From positions 11,211,983 through 11,275,982 of the forward strand of contig NC_067122.1 of assembly GCF_021347895.1 (NCBI RefSeq): a DNA stretch of 64,000 nucleotides. Reading direction: 5' to 3'. Position numbers and translations under genes: made by a program. The notes below the pieces were generated by a model. The model was not told the origin of the DNA. It made no database searches and saw only the letters and a program-made list of their open reading frames with translations. This stretch comes from Acanthochromis polyacanthus. Its lineage: Eukaryota > Chordata > Actinopteri > Pomacentridae. This document shows, in pieces, positions 1 through 12,743 of this stretch; position 1 is the stretch's first letter, and every line of letters starts with the position of its first letter.

Positions 1-626
1 GCAAAGATGTTGTCCACACTGCATGCTCAGTGTGTGTGAAGAGGAAAAACGAACTATGCTGCTTGATGGTGGTGTTAAAAGGCATTTCTGCGTGTACATG
101 TGTGTGTCCTTCAGTTTCTCACAAAACACACGTTGCCTCACCGTTGGATTTCTCAAGTAAAAAAAAACCTTTAAATTAAAAACATGCGAAACACACATAT
201 ATGCAACACACACACATTCACTTGCCTTTTATTCTGATGTTCTCTTCCTTTTACTTCATTCTTTCCCTGCCGCTGCCTCACCATTAATCACACGCACGCA
301 CACACATTTGCGCACACACAAACTTCCAGCCAGCAGATGGACTCATGCCAGCAGTATTTCTGATAGTTCCTTTTGTCTTTGAAGCTCTTTGGACCAAATT
401 GTTCCACTGATCATAAATGTCATATCATCCTTTCTCCCTCTCCCTCTCTCAATCTCATTCTCCTTGTGTGCCTTTGTTCTGTAATTGGCTGTGTGTGTGT
501 GAGCGTGTGCGAGGCATAGATCAAATGTTTGTGGTTTTGTTTATCATTTGACTTCATATATCTCTGGTGCCCCGATTACCTCCTCTAATGTTTTCTGTCA
601 TCCTGTCTTTCTTTCTCCGTCTCCAG
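1..626 (+). other. slit3: slit3-like intron upstream of exon A (3' part)
   Basis: This is intronic sequence ending at the acceptor that reads ctccag before exon A, with a pyrimidine-rich run (about 596-625) in front of it. It contains only short CA/TG runs. No exon-like segment, transposon end or RNA gene was recognised. Confidence 0.75.
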
Positions 627-698
627 AGACCTCAGTGAGAACCAGATCCAGTCGGTTCCAAGGAAAGCTTTCAGAGGAATCACCAGCGTCAAGAACCT
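627..698 (+). CDS. slit3: slit3-like exon A: one LRR of domain D1
   Basis: This 72-nt internal exon lies between acceptor ctccag and donor gtaagc. It encodes a leucine-rich repeat starting [15 protein letters not shown] and ending RGITSVKNL, with a leading Leu codon split across the previous junction (CT|A). SLIT proteins are secreted midline guidance ligands, and D1 is the first of four LRR domains; D2 is the Robo-binding one. The wording matches vertebrate SLIT D1, and 'FRGIT.VKNL' is closer to SLIT3 than to SLIT1 or SLIT2. The 72-nt length and the break inside Leu at both ends are the known one-exon-per-LRR arrangement of SLIT genes. Exon B continues the frame exactly. Family assignment is very secure; the paralogue call is from memory of the human proteins. 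Confidence 0.93.
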
Positions 699-1635
699 GT
701 AAGCGCAATCACTCCCTTTTTTTTTCTTCTCCTCTTTCCTCCACCATCTTCATTCCTCTTTTATTCCTGCATTCCTGATGTTATTCCTCAGTTTTCTGAA
801 AGATTGAGCCTAATTTTTTTTTATCATTTCTTTTCCAAAAATCAATACTGCTTCAGATTCTCTTAATATTTCCTGAAACTCCACTGGCTTCTTGATGGGT
901 CATGCATTACAGATTCATGCCGTGCAGACAAATGTTGGTCAGGCTCAGATAACTTGTATGTAAGTGTAGAGTATAATGCATGATTTATGAGTTATTTCTG
1001 CGCCTGGTGTCTGGTTTAAATAAAGTTGTAAGTTTTACATTTTCTTTTACAAATTCAACACCTTGACACATTTTCCACTTCCTTATGATTTACCCGGTAT
1101 TTCCATCATCCTTTCACCTCCTCTTTTCGAGCAACCTTTCTTTTCTCCCAACCTCCACCGCCCTTTTCTTCCTCTTTCTGTACTTTCACACCTTCCCCCC
1201 TTACTCCCACTTTATCTCGTCATCTTTCTGTTCCTTCCTCTCTTCTTTTCCAGAGAGGATTTGTCGTCACATCACTACCTCAATACCGCCCTGTCATTTA
1301 TTCATGATGTCCTTATCACCAATACTGTGATCAATATGCTGCCTAATCAATTCTTCCCATCAATAATGGCTGATCAATCTTGCCTCTAAACGACCAGACA
1401 GACTCTTGGGGCAGTGTCCTCGATGTGAGAGAGTTCGATAAAGACAGGCAGAATAGAACAAAATGGAGTAGAACAACAGAAGCGAGCACACCCCTGTGCA
1501 ATATCACCTAATTGTCAAGTCATTCAAAACTATATCAGTCATCACATAACTCCTAAGTTAAACAATAGGTTGTAAAATTAGAAATGAACGGTTAGGATTC
1601 ACCATATTAAAAATACAGGCCCCTCAATAGGAACT

Positions 1636-2660
1636 TAAGGCAACAAATGTCAGTACACCTTTCACTTTGTTTTTAGATGGCAGATTATATTCTCTCTGGC
1701 ATGAAAGTGATAGTGTTGCACAGATTTCTCCCTGAACGGATTCGAATAGATTCTAGTTCGATGACATACTGTTTTCACCTGCTGATTGTTCAGAAACTCC
1801 TGTAGGATTTTGGTAGTGTGCTTTGGATCATTATCATGCAGGAATATTTCTCTTCTGCCAGTTAACTGGAGACTGGGAGTGATCTCCTTTTCCGCTCATA
1901 TGTATTACTACATTCCTCATCCATGCTGCACTGTCAGGACTATGCACTCATTGTGGCAGTCCTAGTCAGGTTCACTGCAAACATTCTGGATCCCATCTGA
2001 GCTAAATACAATTGCCTGAGCTGTCACTGAATCCTTGAGCAAGTAACCCCTGAATAATGTCTGAAGCAGCCGGTCTACTGTTTGTCAGTGATAGATTGTG
2101 TAAATAGCTTTCACCCTGTCCATGGTGTCATTTTAGAAGGACGACCACTGTGGCATTGATTAGTGGTGCTATGACTCCTGATTACCTCCTCCTCCCGATT
2201 AGTGCTGCAACTGTGTTTCACCTGATTGTTTGTTGATCACAGATCATCCTGTATCCGTTTCAGTCCCTTTTTTTTCTTAAGTATTTTCCATGCGGAGCCA
2301 TGATGCAGACATGCAGATAGACACAGACCAGCGATCCAAAATTGAGATTGTTCTGGTGTTTAAAGGACTGTTTGTGATCATATTTATGCAGTTAGACTGA
2401 TTGGAAACCACAAGTCTATTCAATTTAGGTTTAATGACCACATGTTTTGGAACTTGTGTGTCCATGGTGACATTTGTATTCACTTTCTTTTGCATTGAGT
2501 TTCTACTTTAGTGCCTGTATTTTCAATATAGTTTTTCTGAAGTGTTCGTATTTGCTTACTGATAAGAAGAAATATTACTTGTCAACCAAAAACAATGCAA
2601 ATATTGAGAGATGACACATTTTAATGCACGGGGGTTTACTCACTTCTGCTGTATACTGTA
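1636..2660 (-). mobile_element. Degraded Tc1/mariner-type transposon
   Basis: The minus strand carries broken Tc1-like transposase pieces. The first is SGRPSKMTP near 2113-2150, the linker after the DNA-binding region. The second is FLHDNDPKHTTKILQEF at 1786-1844, around the second catalytic Asp of the DDE domain. These two pieces are closer together than in a full transposase, and stops lie between them, so the element is dead and internally deleted. The ends look like Tc1 terminal repeats: a cagtacacctttca-type motif near 1651-1664 and a gtttactcacttctg motif near 2633-2648, which resemble each other inverted. End positions are approximate. Confidence 0.72.
1784..2150 (-). pseudogene. Tc1-like transposase remnant
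   Basis: Only fragments of the reading frame survive: GRPSKMTP, then frame breaks and stop codons, then HDNDPKHTTKILQ. The DNDPKHT motif is the conserved block around the second catalytic aspartate of Tc1/mariner DDE transposases. No intact frame exists, so no functional product is expected. Confidence 0.7.
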
Positions 2661-4188
2661 AGTTCAGTTACTAACATCAGTTTCTGGTTGTGTGGGAGAG
2701 TTCAGGTTCATAAACAGTAGGAGACAATGAAACTGCATGCGGCTGAAAAAAACCCAGCAGATTAGCTCAACAAATCTTCTCTGACTAAATTGAAGTTTGC
2801 TGTTGTGTTTTATCAGACATGACTGACATGACAGAAGAGAAGAGGAGAAGATGAGATGGAATAACACAACAGCGCATAATAACTACAAGATGCAAAAAGA
2901 TAATAACCCATCCGTCTCCAAGCTTTATTTTACTACCAAAGCTGCTGACTGACAGAAAAAAATACAAACAGTATTCTTTGGTTAAATGAGATGGAAAGAA
3001 GAAGAGGGAGACACTGAGTCAGGGGATGATTGCATCATGATTGATTGATCTTAATATACTTGTCTTTACTCGTGTTTGCATTGCTGTGCGAATAAATAAT
3101 ATATTTTAACACCTGTCATGTGCAGAAAGATTGCAAACACATTGGGTGAATAAAATAGATAGAAATGCCTCAAAAACAGCTCTTCCCTTTTGTAGTTTCT
3201 AAACCATGATTGCGTTCAGCAATGCAAAGGTGCGTCATATTTGATTGCATACTAATTGTAGCTGTCCTATTTATCCACTGAACTACTGCTGATGAAGACA
3301 AATGAAAACAGATCGTCACTTGTTCATTTCATTCAGTTATTTAATTTCATTCTACTGATGATGTTCGGATTATAGGATCTAAAGCTTCAGATGAGCTGCT
3401 AAATGGACCATGTAGTGGGATTTATTTTCTCAACTGCTGCGCAAAAGTTTGAGAATGAACATCAGGAAGAACTTTATGTCTGCAAATACTGATGAAAACA
3501 ATGTGATATGATCAAAAGCTGTTGAACAGCTTCGAAATGAACCGCACTGGTGAGATTGTTTTCTCAACTACAGATTCTTTGTATAACAGAGGAGCGCTGC
3601 TAATTGATGTTCAAGCCTAAAAAACCCACCTTGGTCGTGACTTTTGAAACTACGATTAAGTTACTCCACAGATCAGTTTGGTGGTCCTTTTTTCATGGAG
3701 GTTTTGCACTATTTGTTCTGTCTCTCTCGACATCAAACTAATGTCTAAAGAAATGAGTTAAACAAATGAAGCTTGACATTGTGGGCCAAGTGTGGGCTAC
3801 TGCAATTATCACAGCATTTCAGTCCACTAGCAAAATCAACAGCTAGGCTTATAGAGAGCAGAGAGAATTACAACAAGTGCATGACTCTATTTCCAATACC
3901 TCGGTATAACCGGCACATATACATCCATCACTTCAAACTGCGGACTTGTATGTCCTTGGATTGTTAGGATCTACATTCTGTGCTTTTTGCACTTTTTCAT
4001 TGGGCAATCTGTGAATTGATTAATATGCATCTTGGCACAGACCAGTAATTCAGAGTTAGGCTACAGGCAAATGTGCTCCTCTGCTTAGTTTCCTCTCCCA
4101 AGTGTGATGTAAGTTCAACGTGGCCGCCAAAGTCCACAGGAGATTATTACTCTTAAGTTAAATGGGCCTGAAAGTGTCTCTACTCTGC

Positions 4189-4319
<131 letters not shown>

Positions 4320-5039
4320 TTGTAAGTAAGCGAGTGTCAGTTCTCATGGCTGGACTCCAAACCTTTGAGTTCAGGTTGGCCTCTGATCATCTAATCCACT
4401 CTCGCTTCGCACATCGGACACAATCCAAACTAAACGCCACACACCACCTTACCTCTTTGACCTTAGACTTACTCAGATATTTTCACAACTATTTGAAGTT
4501 TGGTGCCAGAAAGCAAACAACTGCAGAGCATATCACATCTCAGCTGTGACCTCACAGCACTTTGCATTTTGAGATTAATGTCTTTAAGCTCTGCTTATCC
4601 AGGGACGCTTTGCTGATTGATGATGAACTCTTTTTTTCTTTCTTTTCTTTTTTTTTTTTTTTTTTGGTGATGCCCGGCATCACATTAGTACTTTAACACA
4701 CATGAGTGCAGCCCAGTATAGCCACAGTCTCCTACAGCTGTCCCACTGGTCAGCTACAAAGTACAGTAGATGAAATTACATTTTTCCAGACATTGCACAT
4801 CTATATATTCCACTCTGTGATGCTGCACTCTGCCTTTACCTTTTTCACACCAGACTCACTGCTGTAACACGACTTCTCACTTTCTGCCAAAGCTATAAAG
4901 TCACATCAATCAAACTGGATGGTAAAAATGTCTCTCCCCCCTGTTAAAATGTTTTGCACTAAATAGCTTTGACCTACAAGGTGAATCATTTCACGTTTTT
5001 TTTCTCTTGGAATTAGGACTGACTCAGGTATATAAAGAT

Positions 5040-5900
5040 CATTCATCTCTTCCTCCTCCTCCTTTGACACCTTCCAGCACCTCCTCCACTTTCTCCTCCT
5101 CTTAACTCTCCTGATCTTCTTCCACTCTCTGCTTGCTCTTCATGTCACCACCAATGTCTCATATTCTCCTTCTTATTCTTTCCTCTGTCCATGTGTTCTC
5201 TCCTTTTCTGCTCCCCCTCAGATTGCATCATTTTCTCTATCTTCCATTATCTTACTCTGTCCCTTAATCCGCCATCACATTTTTACCCTCAATCCTTCCT
5301 ACCAATAATTATACTCTCCCATCAACCATTAGTCTTGTTTCTCTTATCATCTGTGCTTCAAACTTTCCTTCACTTTTCCAACTTTATTTCTCTTTCTACC
5401 AATTCCTGCCATTTTACCTCAGTTCCTCTTTCTCTGTTTTCATTCTGCTCTCCATCTTCATTTCTCCTTGCTCCCCTCAGTCCCCCGTCTCTTTCTTCCC
5501 TCTTTTCTCCTTGCTTTCTCCTCATTCCTCAATTCCCAGCTCCTTCCAACCAGTCCCCAGCCTTAATTTCCCTCTCTCCCACTTTTATTTCCCTCTTCAC
5601 TCTTTTCCAACCCACCCCACACTGTCCCTCCATCCCTCCCTCCATTAGACAAGGTGACTCCTGCAGTAAAAAGCTCCAACCCTCCATTATACCACAGAGT
5701 ATAAAAAAAACCTTCATGACATTCTGTCCCTGGTGGACACAGCATTGATTTTCTCATATGTCTCTCTCTCCCTCTCACTTTGTCTCTCTCTCTCTTTCCC
5801 TTGCGCTCACCCTCTCCTCTGTCTCTTTCACTGCCTCCCTCACTCTCAATCTATGTCTCCCCCTCTTTTTGTCTCTCTCACTCTCTTTCTCAGAGGGTAG
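5040..5900 (+). repeat. Long pyrimidine-rich (CT) low-complexity tract
   Basis: About 860 bp dominated by C and T with many short tcc, ctt and tctc runs. Long stop-free frames here come from base composition. The second, noisy copy at 47558 begins inside this tract's counterpart, at about 5556. Confidence 0.8.
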
Positions 5901-5994
5901 GGTCTCTATCTTTCTCTTGTGGTTGTTCCCTTTCATGCTGCCCAGTGGCTACCATAGCATTGTATGCCGTTTATTGGATTTTTTTTTCTTTCAT

Positions 5995-6120
<126 letters not shown>

Positions 6121-6877
6121 TCTGACCCTTTCGACCCCATGATCAGATGACTGCTTTGCTGAAACAGCCAAGAACCTGGCAAATACGATTACTGTAGTCC
6201 TCTGCTAACCTAAGGAGACAGGTATATGCCATACATCTGGGTGTTGGTGTGTGTATCTGCGAGCTGTCCTATACATTGTGCTGACGGCGGGTCCTGTCAT
6301 TCTACTCAGCTCAACCTGTCAGTCAAACTAAAAATGATCAACGTAAATATGGAGTTTGAATGGACAGAAAACACTGTGCCAAAATTCTTGTAATCCGTTC
6401 AATGTTTTATTCTGGCTACCGTGCATCATATCCTGGATGCTTATCTTATCATATCTAATCAGATTTTCTAAAGTCTAATCCTGCCTCAGCATTTCTTATT
6501 TTGTTTGACCATGTCATGCCTTTTCTCGGCCCCACAAAGGCTCGACATGTTAACCACATCTGTGAATGTGTCAGTGCAGCTGCTCCTGAGCTTATTACAA
6601 ACCCGGAAGGCAACATGGAAAAGCGTCTAACCCCATCTAAAAGAAATAAAATGCTGCAGAATCCCACAGTATTTTTATGTGTGCAATGTGCAATCACTGG
6701 CAAAATTTCTGTGCACATCAGTAGTAACAAATGGTAACATACTGAAAGACAAAAATACAAAAGTAGCTCCTAAATAGCAGCGAGAGTTATCTCGCCGTTT
6801 GCTCAGAAAACTGACTGACCCTTAGCACTTTTGCACTTACTACAGGTTTTTCCTTATGTCTGAATTCTTGCTTGTGT

Positions 6878-6925
6878 TGTACGTCGCTTTGGATAAAAGC
6901 GTCTGCTAAATGAAATTGTAGAATT
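6878..6925 (+). repeat. Fragment of a teleost interspersed repeat
   Basis: Contains cgctttggataaaagcgtct followed by gctaaatga, a string I recall as common in fish genomes near the end of interspersed repeats. I cannot name the family. In the noisy copy this stretch is replaced by a ~0.9-kb unrelated block. Confidence 0.5.
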
Positions 6926-8868
6926 GTAGAATAAAGTGATGAGTTTCTAGGGCGTTAATCGATGACCAGAGAGTTAACAATGTTCCATATTGTTATATAG
7001 AAACCTTGCAAAGGCAGAAGAGTGCACTGATCCTGTGAAACTCAAAATCCACGATTTCTTTTAAAGATAATGTGTCTACGTCTGTTTTCTTTAAAAGATT
7101 CCCAAAATTGCACTATTTACCAGAGCCCAAAAAATTGTATGAGTTTCATCTTTTCAACAGTTCATGAACTAACCATGTCTGATTAACAATTTTGTCACAG
7201 AAATTAACCAAATCTAATCTTGAAAATGTGATATTTTATCAGATTCCCTTTATTTCATATGTTTTATTTGAACATGAACAAAAATAAAGTGTTTACCATA
7301 AACAGAATTTGTCCAAAATAACAAAAAAATAAAAATAAAAATTCTCGTCTTGGTGCTACAAGAAGCTATTAGGGACTCGGGTGCAAATCAGTCATGTGAT
7401 TAAAAAAAAAAAACTTGGACTATCTGGCTAAATTAGGCTCAGCTGAAGGTTACACTTACAGTGAAAAAAAGTATGGAAGCAAATTAAAAATGCAAATAGT
7501 TCAATATATAAAGGAAGTGGAGCCACCAGTATTTTCTAATATTCTTAACACCTGTTGAACTGGGAAAAATGGCGAAACATGTTTCATCAAAGAAATACAA
7601 CTTTTCTTTAAACTTTTTCCATTCATGGCAATATAACTGTATTGTACTGCACTCCATTGTTGTACTGTGTCCACAGAAGTGCAGGTCTTTACATTGCAGT
7701 GAAAAATGAGCCCACAGTGAGTAAAAATATGACAAACAAAATAAAGGGTCAGGTTAAAAGCATTTTTTTTATGTTTTTCTGTAGTTTCTCAACAACAGAA
7801 TCCATGAGAAGCCTGATGCAATGTATCCCACTAAGATTCCAATACATCGTAATATGAATATACTAGTATTTAAGCTTATTTTTAAAGTCATACAGGCACT
7901 ATACAACTGCATTCAATACTTGGCTACTGTGTTGGTCTTTGCTCATCTTGTGAAGATAAATCTGATTCTCCACCGTATGTGTACAGCTATTGTCACACTT
8001 AAATCACAGCATATGTGAGGCAGTCATGTTTGGAAATATACAGCAGTAGTTGGATTACTTCGAAGCATGGACATATCAGATAAGGTGCAGCTGTTTCATA
8101 TGCCCTGACATTACACCTCAGTGCCCACACAGACATACTTTTTATCTTTTGCAGCCATCACGTCCTCATATTGTACTTTGTTTTCCATCTGCCTGTCTTC
8201 TCGCTCTCTTACCCACTTTTTTATTGTGATAAAATTTAATTCAGTTTTCCCGCTGGGTCCACCCATGCTGCACATCGACACACTCAAACTACCTCCAGGT
8301 GCTGTGGAAGAATGTGCTCACACAGTGTAATATGCAATTTCTTCAGCCAAATACAAAATACAACAATGCAGTATATCAGTGTAAGGATTTAAAAAAAAAA
8401 GAGCACACCCCATGGCTCTAGTACTTTACCTTTCTCCTTCCTGTCATCCTCTCCTTTCTTTTCTCCCTCGTAAAACACCTCCATGCTTCATGCTTCCCTA
8501 CCCACAATGCAGTGCAGGATGGCCGTTTGTCTGAATTATGACTACAGCGCCTTAGAGAGAGGTGAGAACATTGTGTCGTCTGCGTGCACGTGCACACATA
8601 GCCACACACCAGCGCTGTTGTGTGTCGCTACCATTGCAGATGTTTGCCTTCAGTTGATTTTATGTTTACCAAGAATTAAACAATTGGCAACTGGAAGCAG
8701 GCCTGAAACTACACAGAAAAAGATTAGTAACAAGCCTCTTTTCTACAGCAAGACATCCTTAAATAATTATGACAAATACAGTAATGCAATGAGATGGTGA
8801 AGAATGAAAACGTGAAAGCTGGCTTTCTCCAGTTGTTTACTCGGATTCCCATCATTCTTTGCCCCCTA

Positions 8869-8876
8869 CTCATGTC
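8869..8876 (+). repeat. Target-site duplication, left copy (ctcatgtc)
   Basis: The 8-bp direct repeat ctcatgtc flanks the 370-bp insertion at 8877-9246; the other copy is at 9247-9254. The second genomic copy shows an uninterrupted site at about 51821-51840. Confidence 0.75.
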
Positions 8877-9246
8877 AGCCTGTCCTCAAACCAAAAACGA
8901 CCACATAGGTCGTCTGTAAACGCCCGTATTACGACCGAGTGTTACGTTTTGACTATGCAGCCTCTGGCGGTTGAGTAAATATCGACACTCCGGTGTCGCA
9001 GGTGAAACCTCACCATGAACAAACTTTTATCTAACACTATCCCTATCCCTTTCCATAACCCTAAACCCGTGCTGGGAAAGTGAGGAAAAAAAGCCGTTTC
9101 GCAAGGGAAAAGCCGTTTCTCGAATTAAATCCCGTAATGCGTTCCTTTTCCCCATAGGGGCGCTAACATAAATATGCTCTCATGGGTCGTATTCCAGTGC
9201 ACGTTACATACGACCTGTGCGGTCGTATGAATTTGAGGACTTGTTG
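8877..9246. mobile_element. 370-bp non-autonomous TIR element (MITE, hAT-like)
   Basis: The left end reads agcctgtcctcaaacc and the right end, read inverted, caacaagtcctcaaattc. The match continues inward as gacc...ggtcgt..tgtaa, giving imperfect terminal inverted repeats of roughly 45 bp. The element is flanked by an 8-bp direct repeat (ctcatgtc), the size made by hAT transposases, and it has no coding capacity. It is absent from the otherwise colinear copy near 51821-51840, which independently defines its borders. The superfamily is inferred from the duplication size only. Confidence 0.75.
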
Positions 9247-10343
9247 CTCATGTCTATAAATGGCCGGACGTGGCTAATTCATTAAAGGTCATGATCAGCA
9301 GAGACCATTTCCTGAGACCAGAAAATGTCGATAGCTTTGTCTGTTCGTGTCATATTTACGTAGGTACACAGCATTGCCCTAACAGTTGTATTTGTCATTG
9401 CAGTGAAAGGAATTGTAATTCAGTTTCAATGTAAAATTGACTTAAACTCATACAGGAAAACACAACCTTTAAATATATGGTGAGTTCCAGCTAGAGTCAG
9501 ACCATGAAATTAGATTCTAGGTTTTTGTTGAGCTGCCTTTGTACAACTTGAACTTTAACATTTGACAAATATGTTTTTATCTCTTTTCGCTGTTTATTTT
9601 TCTCTGGCTAGCAGATTTCTAAAAAAAAAAGAAGCAAACGTACATTCATATTCATTTTGACTAATCTCATATGGAAAGAGAGTTGGATTGAAAACCACTC
9701 TGTGTCCTTGGCAGCATGTTCAGATCTCACTCAACAGAAGTGGACCGTGATTATGTGAAAAACATGACATTAACTCCCGTAGCCTTGAACATTCCTGAAA
9801 GCTAATTTGTCATTTGCAAGTCAAAGCCTTTCCTATATTGTTCAAATCCTAATTTATTGCATTAATCCTCAACTGTCAATGTCAGATGGTATGCATGTTG
9901 AATGGCACAATGGTCAGAATACATTCAGTTAATGGTCCCAAGAGGAGTTAGGACTGATGAGGGAATCTCATATGGCTACATCCTCTGCCTCTATCCTGCT
10001 TCTAAACATACAAATGGTTATTTTTCCTCAAATTTCCAAGTTGGGAAAGCAGTAAGATCTCACAAATGCACACTCTAGTGGAAAACGGTGACAGTCTCTG
10101 AAGAAACACAAAGAAATGAAACGACTTCCAACAGCAGATTTTTTTTTTTAAGTCTTGAGTTTGGTTCATTTCAAAAACAAAAGTGTAAAGTTGGGCAGAC
10201 TAAAAGTTTATAGCAGAAGTGACCATTCTTTTCTTAATTTCTCAATTCTTTTTTAAATTTCTGGTCAACCAAATTGTTTTTTTATCTGTAATATATATCA
10301 AGTTCCACCTCAGTCCAATAGCATTCAGAAATATCACCAAAAT

Positions 10344-10475
10344 CTCAAACGTCAGATGACTCTCTGAGGAAGACAGCAGAAGCTGTCGAAACATGTCAGC
10401 AAGGTAACCAACTTTTTCTGAATTGTTGGTAACAGTTTTGTACAGTACATAACAACAAAATGAACCTAATCCAAC
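10344..10475 (+). mobile_element. 132-bp insertion with hammerhead-like core
   Basis: Flanked by a perfect 12-bp direct repeat tatcaccaaaat at 10332-10343 and 10476-10487. It is missing from the colinear copy at about 52861-52900. Inside, CTGAGGA (10364-10370) is followed by a perfect 6-bp hairpin, GACAGC/GCTGTC (10372-10387), and then GAAA (10388-10391). This recalls the core of hammerhead ribozymes carried by Penelope-like retroelements. One extra A lies between core and stem, and stem I pairs poorly, so activity is doubtful. The family assignment is tentative. Confidence 0.6.
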
Positions 10476-12326
10476 TATCACCAAAATTAATGTAACTGTA
10501 TGTTTATCAGCACAGCTGGCTCCTACAGAAATTCTGAACTACAGAAACCCTAAATCCCTGCAACTGAATGGCAGACAATTATCAAGCAGATGCAATGCTT
10601 CTTGCTTTAATGTTAAACCTAAAAGAGTCTCTCGTGAATTTTGGAAAATTTCTACTGTGATTTGCTGAACAGTGGCCTAAAGAAAACCGAGAAAATGCTC
10701 TGTTGAGGTCTTTCAGAAATAAAAACAGCTACAGCACCACTGTTTATTCACTTTTTTTCTAGCATGTCTCCATCGCTCTTCATTCTTTATCAGCAAAAAT
10801 GTTCTGCTTCAAATCTCATTTCCCAAATTTCCAGGCAAAAATTGTGATGATTTCTAATTAACTGCGTGTTAATTTTCTGATTTGATGAAGCATTATTTGT
10901 TGAAATGCACTGGATGGAAACATAGTTGCAGCGTAACCTCATTTCTGTCTTCTGTCCTTTCATTAATTACTCAGTTACTGGTTGCTCACTGATAGATTTG
11001 TGCAGTGGCAGCGTTGCAATGTGTGTGTGTGTGTGCTTCTCAGTGCTCCAGATGGTAGCAGAGGGAAGGTTTGAATCAGTTTGCCAATAGGCCTTATGAT
11101 AGACATGATTAAACACACTAACTAATTATATGGAAGGAAATTAAATTTTGGGCCCCCTCTGTATCCTCTGTAACAAACATCCATGAGTGGAACACACGAA
11201 AGCACACAAGGACTATGAATGCAACATGATGGTACAAATACAGAGAGCCCACACAGACAAAGTCGCCCTCATCCCAGATTGATACCAATCATGTCAGCGC
11301 TAATCAGGGTGCTTGGTGAACAAAGCTGTCAGAGGAATCCAATCATATCACAGATGATGAAATCGTTTACTGTGGATGAAGATAGAAGATGAAGTACATG
11401 CTAGCAATATGAATCCAGTAGTTATTCTCCATTCGGGGAAATTACAGGTGTGAGGTTTCTGGAGGAAAGTTATAACATGCTCTCAAAGTGATCAAAAACA
11501 GTCCTATAGAGTTGAAAATTGATGGTATGAAAATATTTCACCCATTGCCTGAGAGTCCTTGTTAGCCCTAGAAAGTGGTGCGATTCTTCTAAGCTCACAT
11601 TAAGATGTCATGTGTGTCAACGGTGATAAGGTGGGTGTTGAGAGCCAAATGACAGAGCGAAAATGACACATATTAATGTTTTCTGATGTGCCAGCTTTAC
11701 ATTTATTGCTTGGTTAATCTTTAGGCAACCAAAACTGTTGACTAGGGGAAGCTCATGGTCACAGTTAACCGCTTGATCAGACAGTTCATGTCAGGCAGGT
11801 TCCACGTCTTTTTTTATTTTATTTTATTATTACTTTTAGAATAGACAGCCAATAGTTATTTCTACAAGAAATTATTTTAATTTTAAAGGCTGATACAATA
11901 GAGCCATTGTCAAACAAGTTCACATGCTGATGATTAAACCTATTAGCACCAGGTCGATCTTCACAGGACATCGAAGTTTTAAATCTGGTCTTTGTGGCAG
12001 CATTCCTCCATTGGCGCACAGGTACTGACGTGTCTTACATTAATCAGCAACGAGTGGTTTGCCAGAGCAGAAGACAGGAGCACCCATATCAAAGGAGATG
12101 AACGAGACAGCTAAAAAGTATGGTAGAACCAGTGTTGGAAGAACTATGAACAGCACATGAAGAGCCTCTAATGACATAACTCACCTTCGAGAGGAAGGAT
12201 TACAGTCTGAAACAGAAAATAACTGAACGTTTGGCATTGGTCATAACGCATCAACAGTCTCAGTATAATTACTTTCATGGCCAGAAGGGGGAGACAAAAG
12301 TTACACCCTGGAGTATTTGAACGAAT

Positions 12327-12743
12327 CAGATTTGTCAAACTCATTTTAGTTCAGGGGTCCCATACAGCCCAATTTGATGTCTAGTGGACTGGACCAGTAA
12401 AATCAGAGCATAATAATCTACTATGACAACCCCAAATTGTTTTAGTGCAAAGAAGTACATTCTGAAAATGTTCACATTTAAAGAACTATCTTTTTACAAA
12501 ACATCATGAACAGCCTGAAATGTTTTAAGAAAAAAGTGCCATTATAAAAAAATCATCCCTCAGTTCATTATTTACACACATGCGTTACAACTCGAAGATC
12601 CAATATAATATTTTACTTTATGATCAAAGCAACTTGTCAAATTTACAGTTTGCAGTTAATGTCTTCTCTGTAATTTTTACACTTAGTAAAGTCATCCCGC
12701 TGACTGGACTGGACCCTCTTGGCAGGCCAGTTTGACACCTCTG
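12327..12743. mobile_element. Non-autonomous hAT-type element, 417 bp
   Basis: The ends are cagatttgtcaaactc and, inverted, cagaggtgtcaaactgg, a TIR pattern typical of hAT elements in fish. Internal text (catacagcccaattt, ggactggacc) matches the well-known family with 'gtcaaactcattttagttcagg' ends. Flanks gaacgaat (12319-12326) and gaataaat (12744-12751) agree at 6 of 8 positions, consistent with an aged 8-bp target duplication. The counterpart in the noisy copy is at 54774-54968 and lacks the middle. Confidence 0.8.

Noticed and set aside
5191..5748. 185-residue Ser/Leu/Pro-rich open frame
   Set aside because: It lies in a pyrimidine-rich tract inside the slit intron; composition alone removes stops, and the matching frame is not kept in the second copy.
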